Shown: positions 16,416 to 25,161, numbered from the stretch's first letter. The stretch: DNA of 64,000 bases from Planococcus beigongshangi (GCF_016820495.1 NZ_JADHDU010000007.1:1-64000), one strand, 5' to 3'. The notes: generated by a model not told the origin, from the letters alone. Numbers and translations are program-made.

Positions 16416-17486
16416 TCATTGGCCCGGCACAAAAAGAGATTTCTTCAATAAAGGCACGACTTCCGTCGCCAGCATTTCAATATTTTTCTCCACTTGGTGG
16501 AACGGTAACCCGCCGACATCGACCTGGGCCATGAAACGGGTGTGGCCATACAATTCGTGCTGACGCAGAATTTTGTCGACAATCTGCTGCGGACTCCCCA
16601 CAAACAATGCCGTCTCCGGACTCGCCATTTGTTCGAAATCGGCTCTCGACATCCTTGTACCCATGCCGCGCTGGCGGTTCACGTAATTCCAATAGTTGGC
16701 GTAATAAGGGAAGAACTCATCTTTTGCCTGTTCAGCCGTTTCCCGGATATAGGTATGTCCGGTCACGCCAACATTCAGGCTTTCCGGTGCATGTCCCGCC
16801 GCTGCTCCCGCCTGGCGGTAAATATCCACAAGCGGCTTGAACCGCACCGGGTCGCCGCCGAGAATTGCCAACGCCATGCCGACTCCGAGTCTTCCTGCTC
16901 GAACAGCACTTTCCGGTGTTCCGCCAACCCCGATCCAGATCGGCAATTTGCCTTGCACAGGACGCGGCGAGATTTCCGCGTTTCTCAATGAAGGACGGAA
17001 ATTTCCATTCCATGACACCACTTCGTTTTTATTCAACTGCAGCAGCAAATCCATATGCTCGTCGAACAGCTCGTTATAATCATTCGTGCTGTAGCCGAAC
17101 AGCGGAAACGAATCGATGAAGGCGCCGCGGCCCGCCAGGATTTCGGCGCGGCCATCTGAAATCAGATCAAGTGTCGCGAAATCTTCGTAAAGACGGACAG
17201 GATCGAGCGTACTCAATACACTCGTCGTACTCGTCAGGCGGATATTTTTTGTTTCACGGGCAATCGCCGCGAGCACAACTGCTGGTGACGACACCGCGTA
17301 ATCGAGCCGGTGATGTTCCCCGACACCGAATATATCAAGGCCGGCTTCATCGGCCAGTTTTCCTGCCTGAATGATTTCTTCCAACCGCTGTTTCGGCGAA
17401 ATCGTTTTCACGGTTAGCGGGTCCGGCCCCATATCGGCAAGTGAATAGATGCCGATTTCAATGCCCTTCATTTCTGTTGGAGACAA
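16416..17486 (-). CDS. LLM-class flavin-dependent oxidoreductase (luciferase-like monooxygenase)
   Basis: The 356 aa protein has the bacterial luciferase-like TIM-barrel features: EIGIYSLADMGPDP at the N-terminus, DIFGVGEHHRLDYAVSSP, SVLSTLDPVRLYEDFATLDLISDGRAEILAGRGAF, and PIWIGVGGTPESAVRAGRLG. Members use reduced flavin and oxygen on diverse substrates, and the substrate here is unknown. The start is TTG at 17486 with AAGGAG about eight bases upstream. A perfect palindrome at 17501-17521 between promoter and ribosome site suggests control by a dimeric repressor encoded elsewhere. Confidence 0.87.
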   Translation of the reverse strand: MSPTEMKGIEIGIYSLADMGPDPLTVKTISPKQRLEEIIQAGKLADEAGLDIFGVGEHHRLDYAVSSPAVVLAAIARETKNIRLTSTTSVLSTLDPVRLYEDFATLDLISDGRAEILAGRGAFIDSFPLFGYSTNDYNELFDEHMDLLLQLNKNEVVSWNGNFRPSLRNAEISPRPVQGKLPIWIGVGGTPESAVRAGRLGVGMALAILGGDPVRFKPLVDIYRQAGAAAGHAPESLNVGVTGHTYIRETAEQAKDEFFPYYANYWNYVNRQRGMGTRMSRADFEQMASPETALFVGSPQQIVDKILRQHELYGHTRFMAQVDVGGLPFHQVEKNIEMLATEVVPLLKKSLFVPGQ

Positions 17487-17500
17487 TTAAACCACTCCTT

Positions 17501-17521
17501 TTAGTTACTTTATGTAACTAA
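17501..17521. promoter_or_regulatory. Palindromic operator upstream of the LLM oxidoreductase
   Basis: The sequence is TTAGTTAC, five bases, GTAACTAA, with perfect 8-base arms. It sits just upstream of the AAGGAG ribosome site and downstream of a TTGACT/TATAAA-like promoter on the minus strand. The form fits a MarR/HxlR-type repressor site; the regulator is not in the adjacent genes. Confidence 0.65.
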
Positions 17522-17572
17522 GTTTATAATTGTCACCTTTAATAGTCAAGGGTTCGTGTCGCCACATAAAAA

Positions 17573-17597
17573 CCGCCGACGGAATTTCCGGCAGCGG
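17573..17597 (-). terminator. Rho-independent terminator
   Basis: The minus-strand stem CCGCTGCCGGAA/TTCCGTCGGCGG is followed by TTTTT, just downstream of the DinB-fold gene. Confidence 0.75.
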
Positions 17598-17612
17598 CCC
17601 ACTCCTTATAAT

Positions 17613-18122
17613 TCAATTCTCTAACGCAATCTTGATATGCGCCAGATGATGCTCTTCGTGCCAGCACAGTTTTGCCAGTTTTGTCGCAACGCTGATTTCC
17701 CCGTTTACTTCATGGGTGAAAACGCGGCTCAAGTCCGAGTCGCTCACATGCTTCCCGATGGCGACAATCCGTTCATTCAGGCCTTCCAGAATGCGGATCG
17801 AACTTTCCACCGGCAATTCATTGTCCGGCAGCTCTGCCCATTTTTCCTGATCGAAAGCCGGTACTGTCGGGTTGTCATCCGTCAAGGCAAGTCGCAGACG
17901 CTGATACATCGTCACCTGCGAGTCCGCGATATGATGCACCAGCTGACGCACGGTCCAGGCACCTTCCCGGTATTTCTTTCCGAGTTGCTCATCGTCCAAC
18001 CCATCGACCGCTTCCCGCAAACGGGCGGTATAACTACTGATTTTGCCGAGCCATTCTTCAATATGCTCAGGTTCTACGTGTTCAGGAACTTCCAATTTTC
18101 CAATAGGGAATTTCACATCCAT
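17613..18122 (-). CDS. DinB-fold bacillithiol transferase-like protein (YfiT/BstA type)
   Basis: The 169 aa product has the length and wording of B. subtilis YfiT, a putative metal-dependent hydrolase in the DinB/YfiT superfamily linked to bacillithiol S-transferases. It begins DVKFPIGKLEVPEHVEPEHI. The metal-binding histidines are visible in WTVRQLVHHIADSQ (about residue 65) and CWHEEHHLAHI (near residue 155). It is cytoplasmic and would add bacillithiol to electrophiles if the family role holds. AGAGGTTGG precedes the ATG. It has its own terminator. Confidence 0.87.
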   Translation of the reverse strand: MDVKFPIGKLEVPEHVEPEHIEEWLGKISSYTARLREAVDGLDDEQLGKKYREGAWTVRQLVHHIADSQVTMYQRLRLALTDDNPTVPAFDQEKWAELPDNELPVESSIRILEGLNERIVAIGKHVSDSDLSRVFTHEVNGEISVATKLAKLCWHEEHHLAHIKIALEN

Positions 18123-18285
18123 TGTGCCAACCTCTTTTCCTTATCCGTATTTGTGGGGATCGCATTCACGCTCAATATACCAATCGGGCAGTGCTTTGTA
18201 AAATGAAAGGCATAGTCGGGACACGCTACGTTCTGCCATTTAATCCACAATTTTTTGACCGCTAAGAATTATGGTTAAATAAATT

Positions 18286-18386
18286 TTATCAGCGATTTTT
18301 TAAGGTTTATCGGCGATTATTTTCGGTTTATCAGCGATTTTCAGACGTTTATCAGCGATTTCTTACCTTTTATCAGCGATTCTTCA
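18286..18386. repeat. Intergenic tandem array, family A (TTTATCAGCGATTTT)
   Basis: Five copies of TTTATC(A/G)GCGATT(T/A)TT are spaced 20-21 bp apart with unrelated spacers. The 388-base gap between the genes at 18122 and 18511 holds this array, and otherwise only the likely promoter region of the Cse60-like gene. Confidence 0.85.
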
Positions 18387-18510
18387 ATTTCCAATGAAAT
18401 TATTATAATACTTTAGTTCAAACACCAAATTACTCCACGGTGCTTTCACGAAACCAATTCCCCGCTCCCCCGTATAATAAGTAAGAAAAATAAAAAAGGA
18501 GTCATCCAAA

Positions 18511-18687
18511 ATGAGAGTAAAAACTTTTTATGGCTGGAGCGAGACAGGATTAGACCGCAAAGTGAATGAGTTTCTGGAGAACAGTTCGGCAGAAATCGTC
18601 GACATCAAATTTTCCACTCCCATCTTTTTCTTCAGTGCGATGGTCTTGTATAAACCGGCTGATTCCGGAAAAAATATTTCATTCTAA
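18511..18687 (+). CDS. Small Cse60-like protein (58 aa)
   Basis: The product starts MRVKTFYGWSETGLDRKVNE and continues with FLENSSAEIVDIKFSTPIFF and SAMVLYKP. This matches the layout of the small sporulation-associated Cse60 family: an MxVK..LE..+N.FL start, IVDIKFS, and FSAMVLY. The function of that family is poorly known. AAAGGAG lies ten bases before the ATG. A small membrane-protein gene follows 26 bases downstream, so the two are probably co-transcribed. The assignment rests on pattern recognition only. Confidence 0.7.
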   Translation: MRVKTFYGWSETGLDRKVNEFLENSSAEIVDIKFSTPIFFFSAMVLYKPADSGKNISF

Positions 18688-18713
18688 AAGTCTTAAAAAG
18701 GGAGGCAACCTCT

Positions 18714-18896
18714 ATGCGCCGTCTGGCCATCATCAGCATGATGCTTTCCGCAACCGTGCTGATCGTACATATCCTATTTGATTTGAATACGATGATGCCC
18801 GGATTGTTGGCGCGCATTTCAATCGGCGTCTTCTGCCTCGTGCTGCTTTCAGCCGGCATTTATTTGGTGCCGAAAAAAGAAAGAACCGCTGACTGA
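18714..18896 (+). CDS. Small membrane protein (60 aa), two helices
   Basis: The product begins MRRLAIISMMLSATVLIVHI and has a second helix ISIGVFCLVLLSAGIYLV ending in the basic tail PKKERTAD. The ribosome site GGGAGG lies seven to eight bases upstream of the ATG. It is immediately downstream of the Cse60-like gene and followed by a hairpin terminator. No family is recognised. Confidence 0.65.
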   Translation: MRRLAIISMMLSATVLIVHILFDLNTMMPGLLARISIGVFCLVLLSAGIYLVPKKERTAD

Positions 18897-18908
18897 CATG
18901 AATTATAC

Positions 18909-18963
18909 AAAAAAGCACAGAGAACCCGCCCAGCAATGGTCTGCGGAATTCCCTGTGCTTTTT
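18909..18963. terminator. Bidirectional terminator
   Basis: AAAAAGCACAG and CTGTGCTTTTT arms flank a 33-base loop between convergent genes. Confidence 0.75.
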
Positions 18964-18985
18964 ATATTCTTTCAAGCTTCGTTTA

Positions 18986-20902
18986 TTATCTTAACGCCAT
19001 TTTCACTGTCTTGCGGTAATAGCCGACCGTCAGCAGAGCGAACAGCAGATAAATGGCTGCGAACAAGCCCATCGCAATCACTGCGGGCACGAATATGCTC
19101 GTCAGGAAGAACGCCGATAATGCTTTCAGCGCGAAAACCGAATGCAGCAGGCTGATCGCTAGCGGCAGACCGAAAACGAAAGCCTGTTTGCGGATGATGC
19201 CTTTCATGATGTCATTCACTGAAAAACCTAGCTGTCGCAAAGTTGAATAGCTTTGTTTTTCCTGCTCCGCTTCCGTCATCTGTTTGAAATACAGAATGCT
19301 GCCGGTGGAAATCAGGAACACCAATCCCAGGAAGCCGGCGATGAAAATCATCAATCCATTGGACTGGAGCGCATCCCTGAAAGTTGAATAATAATCTTCG
19401 TGCAGGCTGCTTTCCGCGTATTTGGGCTGCTGGAAAAGAGCCGATGCAGTTTCCATGTCTTTTTCCTCTAAAATATGGAAACCGTCAAATTGCTTGATTT
19501 CCGCTGCTCCACTTGCCACGAGCTGCGCCTTCAACTGTTCGTAATAGGCATCCTTCACAACTACCTGGGTATAGAAAGATTCCCAGTTGAGGACGTTGCG
19601 GTCAGAGAATTCGCCAACTTTGATCATGGTTTTGTCATCACCGTGAATGATCAAATTGACCGGCAGCGATTTTTCATCCAGGAACATGGATAATGAGGCG
19701 GTTGTATGCAGACTTGCCTCATTCATGCCCGGTGCCTCCACATCAAGACCCGCTTCCTGCAATTGCTTGTCGCTGATGATGGCAATGAACAATTCCTGGC
19801 TGGCTACAGGCAGACTGCCTTCTTCCATGATTCCGTAAACGGAAAGGATTTCCACCACACCCTGCTGATAGCCGATGCCTTTTTCATTCATTTCCCCAGC
19901 AAGTTCAGCTGCATCAGCCGGCCGATTTTCAAACATGAAGTCGAATGGCATTTTGGCATCCGTTTCGTATTCCGTTGAATAGTAGAAGGAATAGGCTCCT
20001 GCAATCATCGACAAAGTCATGGCTGACAGCACCGTGATGATTGTCAGCGAATTCGCATTGCCTTTCAGACGGTGCATCAGCGGCGCAAGCGACAGGCTGT
20101 TTTTCAGGCCAAGGTGCCCTGCGCTCCGTTTGCGGATCTGATACAGAACCCAGCTGAGCGTTACTTTGAAAACCAGATAAGTTCCGAGAACCGTTGATAT
20201 CAATACAGCAAAAAGACTCAAAAAGAAATTGCTTTCGAACATGATGCCTGACAGCCAATAGCCAAAACCGATCAATCCCACACCGAGCACCGCAAGAACC
20301 GCGGAAGATGTATTGCCCGGTTTTTCCGGATGTTCAGCTTTTTTATCGGAGTTGAACAATGACAGGAGCGTATTGCGGTAAACCGTCATGATCATCTGGA
20401 TGGTCGTCAAAGCGAAAATGACGATAAATACAGCAATGGTCTGCAGAACTGCAACCAGCGAAAATGATACTGTCAGCGCCGTTTCAACTCCGATTAATTT
20501 TAATAGGATCAGCAGGAACACGCGTGACATCAGCATGCCGAGCGCGATTCCGATGATCAAAGCCCCGAAGCCGAGCAGTGTATTTTCAATGATCAGCATG
20601 CGGGCAACCGTGCTTTTCTTCAGGCCGATCAATTGATAAAGGCCGATTTCACGGCTTCTGCGCTGAAGGAAAATCGAGTTCGCGTAGACAATGAAGATGC
20701 CAGCGATGACCAGCAGCAGGATTCCTGCCGCCATGAAGCCGGTGCCGAGCATTTCATTGTCCTGTTCCAGGATTGCCGAATCATGCTGAAGTGTCGCGAA
20801 AACAAAATACAGCACAACACTGAGGATCAGGGCAAAGAAATAGAGATAATAATGCTTGATGTTTTTCCGCATGCTGCGGCGGACAAGATCAAAGAGCGTC
20901 AA
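18986..20902 (-). CDS. BceB-type ABC transporter permease (peptide antibiotic detoxification)
   Basis: The 638 aa FtsX-type permease starts [20 protein letters not shown] and has ten predicted helices. A large extracellular domain of about 210 residues between helices 7 and 8 (roughly residues 315-525) is the hallmark of BceB/YxdM/VraG proteins, which bind cell-wall-active peptides and signal to the kinase. The start TTG at 20902 lies inside the ATPase gene's 3' end with GGGGGTG six bases upstream; GTG at 20911 is the alternative. It forms one module with the three genes upstream. Confidence 0.92.
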   Translation of the reverse strand: MTLFDLVRRSMRKNIKHYYLYFFALILSVVLYFVFATLQHDSAILEQDNEMLGTGFMAAGILLLVIAGIFIVYANSIFLQRRSREIGLYQLIGLKKSTVARMLIIENTLLGFGALIIGIALGMLMSRVFLLILLKLIGVETALTVSFSLVAVLQTIAVFIVIFALTTIQMIMTVYRNTLLSLFNSDKKAEHPEKPGNTSSAVLAVLGVGLIGFGYWLSGIMFESNFFLSLFAVLISTVLGTYLVFKVTLSWVLYQIRKRSAGHLGLKNSLSLAPLMHRLKGNANSLTIITVLSAMTLSMIAGAYSFYYSTEYETDAKMPFDFMFENRPADAAELAGEMNEKGIGYQQGVVEILSVYGIMEEGSLPVASQELFIAIISDKQLQEAGLDVEAPGMNEASLHTTASLSMFLDEKSLPVNLIIHGDDKTMIKVGEFSDRNVLNWESFYTQVVVKDAYYEQLKAQLVASGAAEIKQFDGFHILEEKDMETASALFQQPKYAESSLHEDYYSTFRDALQSNGLMIFIAGFLGLVFLISTGSILYFKQMTEAEQEKQSYSTLRQLGFSVNDIMKGIIRKQAFVFGLPLAISLLHSVFALKALSAFFLTSIFVPAVIAMGLFAAIYLLFALLTVGYYRKTVKMALR

Positions 20903-21704
20903 TGCTGTCACCCCCGAGCACGGCCTGCACTTTCAGGATCTCCTGGAAAAAGGCCTGTCTCGTTTTGTCCCCTTTATACAGCTCCGAATAGATATTGCCG
21001 TCTTTCAGGAAAACGACGCGGCTGCAATAACTGGAAGCGAGCGGATCGTGTGTGACCATCATGATCGTGACGCCCCGTTTTCCATTGACATCCGCAAGTG
21101 TCCCGAGAAGCGAAGACGCCGCTTTGGAATCAAGTGCCCCGGTCGGCTCATCCGCAAAAACCATCGATGGCTGATTGATCAGTGCGCGCGCCGCGGAAGT
21201 TCGCTGCTTCTGGCCGCCTGAAATTTCATATGGATATTTGTCAGCGAGTTCTGTAATGCCGAGAATATCGGCAATCGAACGGAATTCCGCTTCCGCCACT
21301 TTCTTTTTCATCTTGCCGAGTGACACAGGAAGCAGAATATTTTCTTTCACTGTCAGCGTATCGAGCAGATTATAATCCTGGAAGATGAAGCCGAGTTTGT
21401 CGCGGCGGAAAGCCGAAAGCTGCGCATCTTTCATCTTCGATATATCCGAGCCGCTGATCAGGATCGACCCTTCTGTCGCGCGGTCGATGGTGGCCAGCAC
21501 GTTGAGCAGCGTCGTTTTCCCTGCGCCGGATGCGCCCATGATGCCGACGAATTCCCCTTTTTCAACGCGCAAGTCGATGCCTTTCAGCACTTGCTGCACA
21601 TTGGCTCTCGATCCGTATGACTTGCGGACATTGAACGCCTGCAATACGGTATCTTCACTTACTGACTTTTTACCTTTTACTGCATCTCTTAATTTTGTGA
21701 TCAT
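20889..21704 (-). CDS. BceA-type ABC transporter ATP-binding protein
   Basis: The 271 aa ATPase has Walker [10 protein letters not shown], the Q-loop [21 protein letters not shown], signature ISGGQKQR, Walker [13 protein letters not shown] and switch MVTHDPLAS. The C-terminal tail [21 protein letters not shown] is typical of BceA/YxdL proteins. GGGAGG precedes the ATG at 21704. A GTGAC-N6-GTCAC site about 90 bases upstream suggests that the cognate response regulator activates a promoter in front of this gene. It couples to the BceB-type permease. Confidence 0.93.
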   Translation of the reverse strand: MITKLRDAVKGKKSVSEDTVLQAFNVRKSYGSRANVQQVLKGIDLRVEKGEFVGIMGASGAGKTTLLNVLATIDRATEGSILISGSDISKMKDAQLSAFRRDKLGFIFQDYNLLDTLTVKENILLPVSLGKMKKKVAEAEFRSIADILGITELADKYPYEISGGQKQRTSAARALINQPSMVFADEPTGALDSKAASSLLGTLADVNGKRGVTIMMVTHDPLASSYCSRVVFLKDGNIYSELYKGDKTRQAFFQEILKVQAVLGGDSIDAL

Positions 21705-21793
21705 TTGAATGCCTCCCTGTTTTCTGTTACCCCCATCTTATAACGTGAAAATACTCAGGTCGTTTGATTTACATGACAAACAGGGAGTCCAAT

Positions 21794-21809
21794 GTGACAA
21801 TGTCGTCAC
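21794..21809 (-). promoter_or_regulatory. Candidate BceR-type response-regulator binding site
   Basis: GTGAC, six bases, GTCAC: an inverted repeat of the form reported for BceR-like sites. It overlaps the stop codon of the kinase gene and lies upstream of the transporter genes. A TATAAG hexamer occurs downstream on the minus strand with no good -35 box, as expected for an activator-dependent promoter. Confidence 0.6.
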
Positions 21810-22828
21810 TTACGGATATGATCGAATTCATTTTCTAATGAAAATGCCATTTCCAGCGTCGTGCCTGCGCCTGGTACTGAGCTTACGTGCAAAGTGACGC
21901 CGATTCTGTCGGCAACCATTTTGGCTAAATAAAGGCCGAGGCCCGTCGCCGCGTTATGGATCCGCCCAGTTGAACCCGTGAAGCCTTTATCGAAAATCCG
22001 CGGCAGGTCGTGCGGCGCAATGCCCGGACCTTCGTCTTTAATGGAAAGAATGAGATGCCCTTCCGGTTCCCGGCGCGCGGCAATCGTAATCGTTCCGCCT
22101 TCCGGACTGTACTTCACGGCATTCGAAAGGATCTGCCGGAAGATGAAGCGGCTCCATTTTTTATCCGTGATGACGGCTTTATCCAGCTCGTCCGTCTCCA
22201 CTGCGAGATTCTTTTCAAGGCACCAGGACATCAATTCCCTGACCTCGGGCATCACCATTTCCTTCAGTTCCGCTTCTTCAAGCGCATAATCCTGCTCCAG
22301 CGTCGGCAGGCGGGATATGTATAATTGCTGGTCGATCAGCAAATGGACGCGCAGCCATTCCGCCTCGACCTTCCGCATCGCGGGATGATCCCGGTTCGAG
22401 TCGATGACGAGCTTCATCGCAGTGAGCGGCGCTTTCGCCTCGTGAACCCACGCCGCCGTGTAATCCCCCTGCACGATACTGCTCTGCCGGATCGTGTGAA
22501 GCTGCTGCGAGTAGGCTGAAGCCACTTCCGTCAACAGCTCGTTGACCGTTTCGTCCTGTTTGAACCGGGTCTCCGGCAGCGCTTCGATCCAGTCCGTCCC
22601 GGCCGACTCTGCAAGTTTCGCCAATTCACGGATATAGGCTGTTTCCTTGTTGTAGCGCCAAATCAGAAACAAGCTGAAGGAAATGAAGAGCAGCGCATTT
22701 ATATATAATAGAGAGAACAATTCCACTCCAATGCCCGGATCCAGCCACAGCAATCCATTCATGCCTGCCAAAAACAGCAGCACAAACAGGATCCAGCTCA
22801 GCCGATCACGCAAAAAGCCAATAATCAT
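21806..22828 (-). CDS. BceS-type intramembrane-sensing histidine kinase
   Basis: The 340 aa kinase has two N-terminal helices (LSWILFVLLFLAGMNGLLWL and LLYINALLFISFSLFLIW) joined by only about ten residues. With no sensory domain, it must rely on the transporter for input. The phospho-acceptor box is AAWVHEAKAPLTAMKL near residue 150. The ATP-binding boxes are FRQILSNAVKYSP, DEGPGIAPHDLPRIFDKGF and ATGLGLYLAKMVA. AAAGGATG precedes the ATG. It is followed by the transporter genes and preceded by its response regulator. Confidence 0.92.
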   Translation of the reverse strand: MIIGFLRDRLSWILFVLLFLAGMNGLLWLDPGIGVELFSLLYINALLFISFSLFLIWRYNKETAYIRELAKLAESAGTDWIEALPETRFKQDETVNELLTEVASAYSQQLHTIRQSSIVQGDYTAAWVHEAKAPLTAMKLVIDSNRDHPAMRKVEAEWLRVHLLIDQQLYISRLPTLEQDYALEEAELKEMVMPEVRELMSWCLEKNLAVETDELDKAVITDKKWSRFIFRQILSNAVKYSPEGGTITIAARREPEGHLILSIKDEGPGIAPHDLPRIFDKGFTGSTGRIHNAATGLGLYLAKMVADRIGVTLHVSSVPGAGTTLEMAFSLENEFDHIRK

Positions 22829-22842
22829 CGAATCATCCTTTC

Positions 22843-23526
22843 CTACAGGCTGAGCGCCACATAGCCGAGCCCTTTTTTCGTCAGGATCGCATCCCCGAGC
22901 CCCAGCTCAGCGAGTTTCTGCCGCAGGCGCGTGACATTCACCGTCAGCGTATTGTCGTTGACGAAGCGTTCGTCGTCCCATAATTTGCGGATCAACTCGT
23001 CGCGTGACACAATCTCATCTCGTGCTTCCACCAGCACGCTCAGGATGAAAAATTCATTTTTTGTCAATTCCACTTCTTTATCGTCGCGCCGGATGAGCCC
23101 GCGCTTCAAATCGATGGCGGCACCGTTCCATTCCATCACATCAGAAATTTCTTCTCCGTATGAATAGACCCGGCGGAGCGTCGCCTGGATTTTCGCCAGC
23201 AGCACATCTGCATGGAACGGCTTCTGCACATAATCATCCGCGCCCATCTGCATCGCCATCACCATATCCATCGGGTGATCGCGCGATGACAGGAAGATGA
23301 TCGGCACTTTGGAATGTGCGCGGATTTCGCGGCACCAGTGGAATCCGTCATATACCGGCAGCTGGATATCCATGATGACCAACTGCGGCTTTTCTTCAAT
23401 AAAATCGGCGACAACATCCTGGAAATTCGATGGTCCGACCACTTTCAGCCCCCATTTTTCGAGTCCCTCTTTCAAAGAGCCGAAAATTGCCTGATCGTCT
23501 TCCACCACAAAAATTTTCATCTCCAT
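22843..23526 (-). CDS. OmpR/BceR-type response regulator
   Basis: The 227 aa regulator has a receiver domain (MKIFVVEDDQAIFGSLKEGL, phospho-acceptor Asp in LVIMDIQLPVYDG, Lys in YVQKPFHADVL). A C-terminal winged helix ends with VNDNTLTVNVTRLRQKLAEL. It is the partner of the short intramembrane-sensing kinase 14 bases downstream. The start is ATG at 23526 or 23520; the open frame to 23661 is not homologous and contains no better site. The likely target is the GTGAC-N6-GTCAC site in front of the transporter genes. Confidence 0.92.
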   Translation of the reverse strand: MEMKIFVVEDDQAIFGSLKEGLEKWGLKVVGPSNFQDVVADFIEEKPQLVIMDIQLPVYDGFHWCREIRAHSKVPIIFLSSRDHPMDMVMAMQMGADDYVQKPFHADVLLAKIQATLRRVYSYGEEISDVMEWNGAAIDLKRGLIRRDDKEVELTKNEFFILSVLVEARDEIVSRDELIRKLWDDERFVNDNTLTVNVTRLRQKLAELGLGDAILTKKGLGYVALSL

Positions 23527-23616
23527 ATCCCGTCCACACCCCTTCTTTGTTATCATTCTACTGGAAATTCGAGCCAACACGCAATTCGAAGCGGGAATAG
23601 AGCCGCGTTTTCGGGT

Positions 23617-23808
23617 GCGGCGGGTTCTATGAGCGGTTTTGCGGGTTCTATGATCACTCATCGGCGTTCTATGATCACTCGTTTGATTCTATGATCATTT
23701 AAACCGTTCTATGATCACTCGTTTGATTCTATGATCATTTAAACCGTTCTATGATCACTCAAACGATTCTATGATCACTCAAACAGTTCTATGATCACTC
23801 GCCCGTTT
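23617..23808. repeat. Intergenic tandem array, family C (TTCTATGATCACTC)
   Basis: Nine copies of a unit with core TTCTATGATCA recur every 19-20 bp. Within the array a two-unit block of about 40 bases is repeated exactly, which points to recent tandem expansion. TGATCA in the core is palindromic. The 340-base gap between 23527 and 23866 contains only this array, a terminator and the upstream region of the response regulator. Spacers of six to eight bases rule out a CRISPR. Confidence 0.9.
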
Positions 23809-23822
23809 TTCCATCTAAAAAA

Positions 23823-23858
23823 CTCCATCGCCGGAATCGTACATTCCCGGCGATGGAG
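23823..23858 (-). terminator. Rho-independent terminator
   Basis: Perfect 12-base arms CTCCATCGCCGG and complement, with a T run on the minus strand, end the gene at 23867-24154. Confidence 0.85.
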
Positions 23859-23866
23859 CTGTTTCA

Positions 23867-24154
23867 TCAATTATTCCAGTTTTCATTTTTCTCGAGTTCA
23901 CGGTGGGTTTGCGGATAGCCCATCGAAACCCATTCGGACCGGTACGCGGCGTCCAGTTCGCTGAGGCCACTCTCGGCCGGGTCCATCTCGGCGTTCGGGC
24001 TTTCCCGCACGTCTGCCGCCACACTGTTCCGCAAATCATGGTCTTCATAAACCCAATATGTGTTCTGGCGCTTCTTATACGTTTTGACCAACATGTACAA
24101 ACTGACTGCCGTCGCCCCTGTATACAGGATTAACTCCAGCGTATCTTTTCTCAT
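23867..24154 (-). CDS. Small single-pass membrane protein (95 aa)
   Basis: The product has one N-terminal helix (LELILYTGATAVSLYMLVKT), a basic patch KKRQ, and an acidic soluble tail of about 65 residues. The ribosome site TAGGAGGAG lies six to seven bases before the ATG, and a strong terminator follows. No family is recognised. The gene is monocistronic. Confidence 0.7.
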   Translation of the reverse strand: MRKDTLELILYTGATAVSLYMLVKTYKKRQNTYWVYEDHDLRNSVAADVRESPNAEMDPAESGLSELDAAYRSEWVSMGYPQTHRELEKNENWNN

Positions 24155-24233
24155 AAAATCTCCTCCTAGGCAAAATCGCTGTTTCTACTGTTTTCCCTTT
24201 AGCCAGAGATTTAATCGTAAATAAAAACAAAAA

Positions 24234-24264
24234 CCACGCCTGCAGCATTGAGAAGCAGGCGTGG
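24234..24264 (-). terminator. Rho-independent terminator
   Basis: CCACGCCTGC/GCAGGCGTGG arms with a T-rich minus-strand tail follow the SDR gene. The same stem recurs at 59511. Confidence 0.85.
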
Positions 24265-24280
24265 AAAATGAAATATAAAA

Positions 24281-25030
24281 TTATTTAGCTGTTACGCCGC
24301 CGTCCACTGGAAGTTCGATTCCTGTGATATGGCTCGCATCGTCTGACGCAAGGAACAGCATGGCATTCGCCACTTCCATTGCATTGCCAAGTTCAGGCAA
24401 CGCGATTTGAGACAGGAAGTAAGGACGGAACTGCTCGCTTTCCATATATTCCTGGCTCATCGGTGTAACGATATAGCCCGGGTGGATCGAGTTGACACGG
24501 ATATTCTTTTTGCCGTAGTCGACTGCCGCCGCTTTCGTGATTGCACGGACCGCTCCTTTGGATGCTGTGTAGACGCCCGCTCCTGACATGCCGATCAGTC
24601 CCGCGATTGATGAAATATTGACAATCGATCCGCCACCGTTTGATTCCATCTGTGGAATAACGGATTGCATGCCGAACATGACGCTGTTCGTGTTGATCGC
24701 GAAACCTTTCATGAAATCTTCTTCCGTCTGCTCCATGAAATCTTTTGAAACGGAAATGCCCGCATTGTTCACGAGGATATCAAGCTTGCCATATGCTTCC
24801 ACAGTCTTTGCAATCACATTATCCCATTCGTTTTTGTCCGCAACATTATGTGCTACCGCAATGGCTTCGCCGCCTGCTTCACGAATTTTCGCCGCAACAG
24901 CTTCTACCGCTGCCAAATTGATGTCAGTCGCTACTACTTTTGCACCTTCTTTAGCAAATAAACCCGCGGCCGCTTCGCCCATACCTGATCCCGCACCTGT
25001 AATGATCGCTACTTTATTGTCCAGTCTCAT
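24281..25030 (-). CDS. SDR family NAD(P)-dependent oxidoreductase
   Basis: The 249 aa protein is a classical short-chain dehydrogenase. It has the cofactor motif TGAGSGMG at residue about 12, the structural NNAG, the catalytic serine in IVNISSIAG, and YTASKGA holding the Tyr-x3-Lys pair. The C-terminal LFLASDDASHITGIELPVDGG is typical of the family. The substrate is unknown. ATG at 25030 has GAGGGAG nine bases upstream, so the longer open frame is not needed. It is divergent from a TetR-type regulator, and a perfect palindrome lies in its leader. Confidence 0.92.
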   Translation of the reverse strand: MRLDNKVAIITGAGSGMGEAAAGLFAKEGAKVVATDINLAAVEAVAAKIREAGGEAIAVAHNVADKNEWDNVIAKTVEAYGKLDILVNNAGISVSKDFMEQTEEDFMKGFAINTNSVMFGMQSVIPQMESNGGGSIVNISSIAGLIGMSGAGVYTASKGAVRAITKAAAVDYGKKNIRVNSIHPGYIVTPMSQEYMESEQFRPYFLSQIALPELGNAMEVANAMLFLASDDASHITGIELPVDGGVTAK

Positions 25031-25054
25031 CCAAAACACTCCCTCGAAAAATAT

Positions 25055-25071
25055 TGATAGTAAGACTATCA
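25055..25071. promoter_or_regulatory. Palindromic operator between SDR and TetR genes
   Basis: TGATAGTAAGACTATCA has perfect 7-base arms around a 3-base centre. It lies just downstream of the SDR promoter start region and between the divergent genes, as expected for the site of the adjacent TetR-type regulator. Confidence 0.65.
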
Positions 25072-25083
25072 CTTTATAGTTTT

Positions 25084-25112
25084 ATTATAATCCTTCATGT
25101 TCGATTTTACAA
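25084..25112 (-). promoter_or_regulatory. Promoter of the SDR gene
   Basis: The minus strand reads TTGTAA (25107-25112), 17 bases, TATAAT (25084-25089). The palindrome at 25055-25071 covers the start of the transcript. Confidence 0.65.
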
Positions 25113-25161
25113 TCATCCGAACCTAAAAGCGGTATACTGTTCATAAGGAGTGAACCCGTCC

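Noticed and set aside
23527-23661. 45-residue N-terminal extension of the response regulator
   Set aside because: The Arg-rich stretch is not part of any receiver domain, and the ATG at 23526 or 23520 starts exactly at the conserved first strand.
23617-23808. Possible CRISPR array
   Set aside because: The unit is about 12-14 bases with spacers of six to eight bases; CRISPR repeats are 24-40 bases with spacers of 30 or more, and no cas genes are present.
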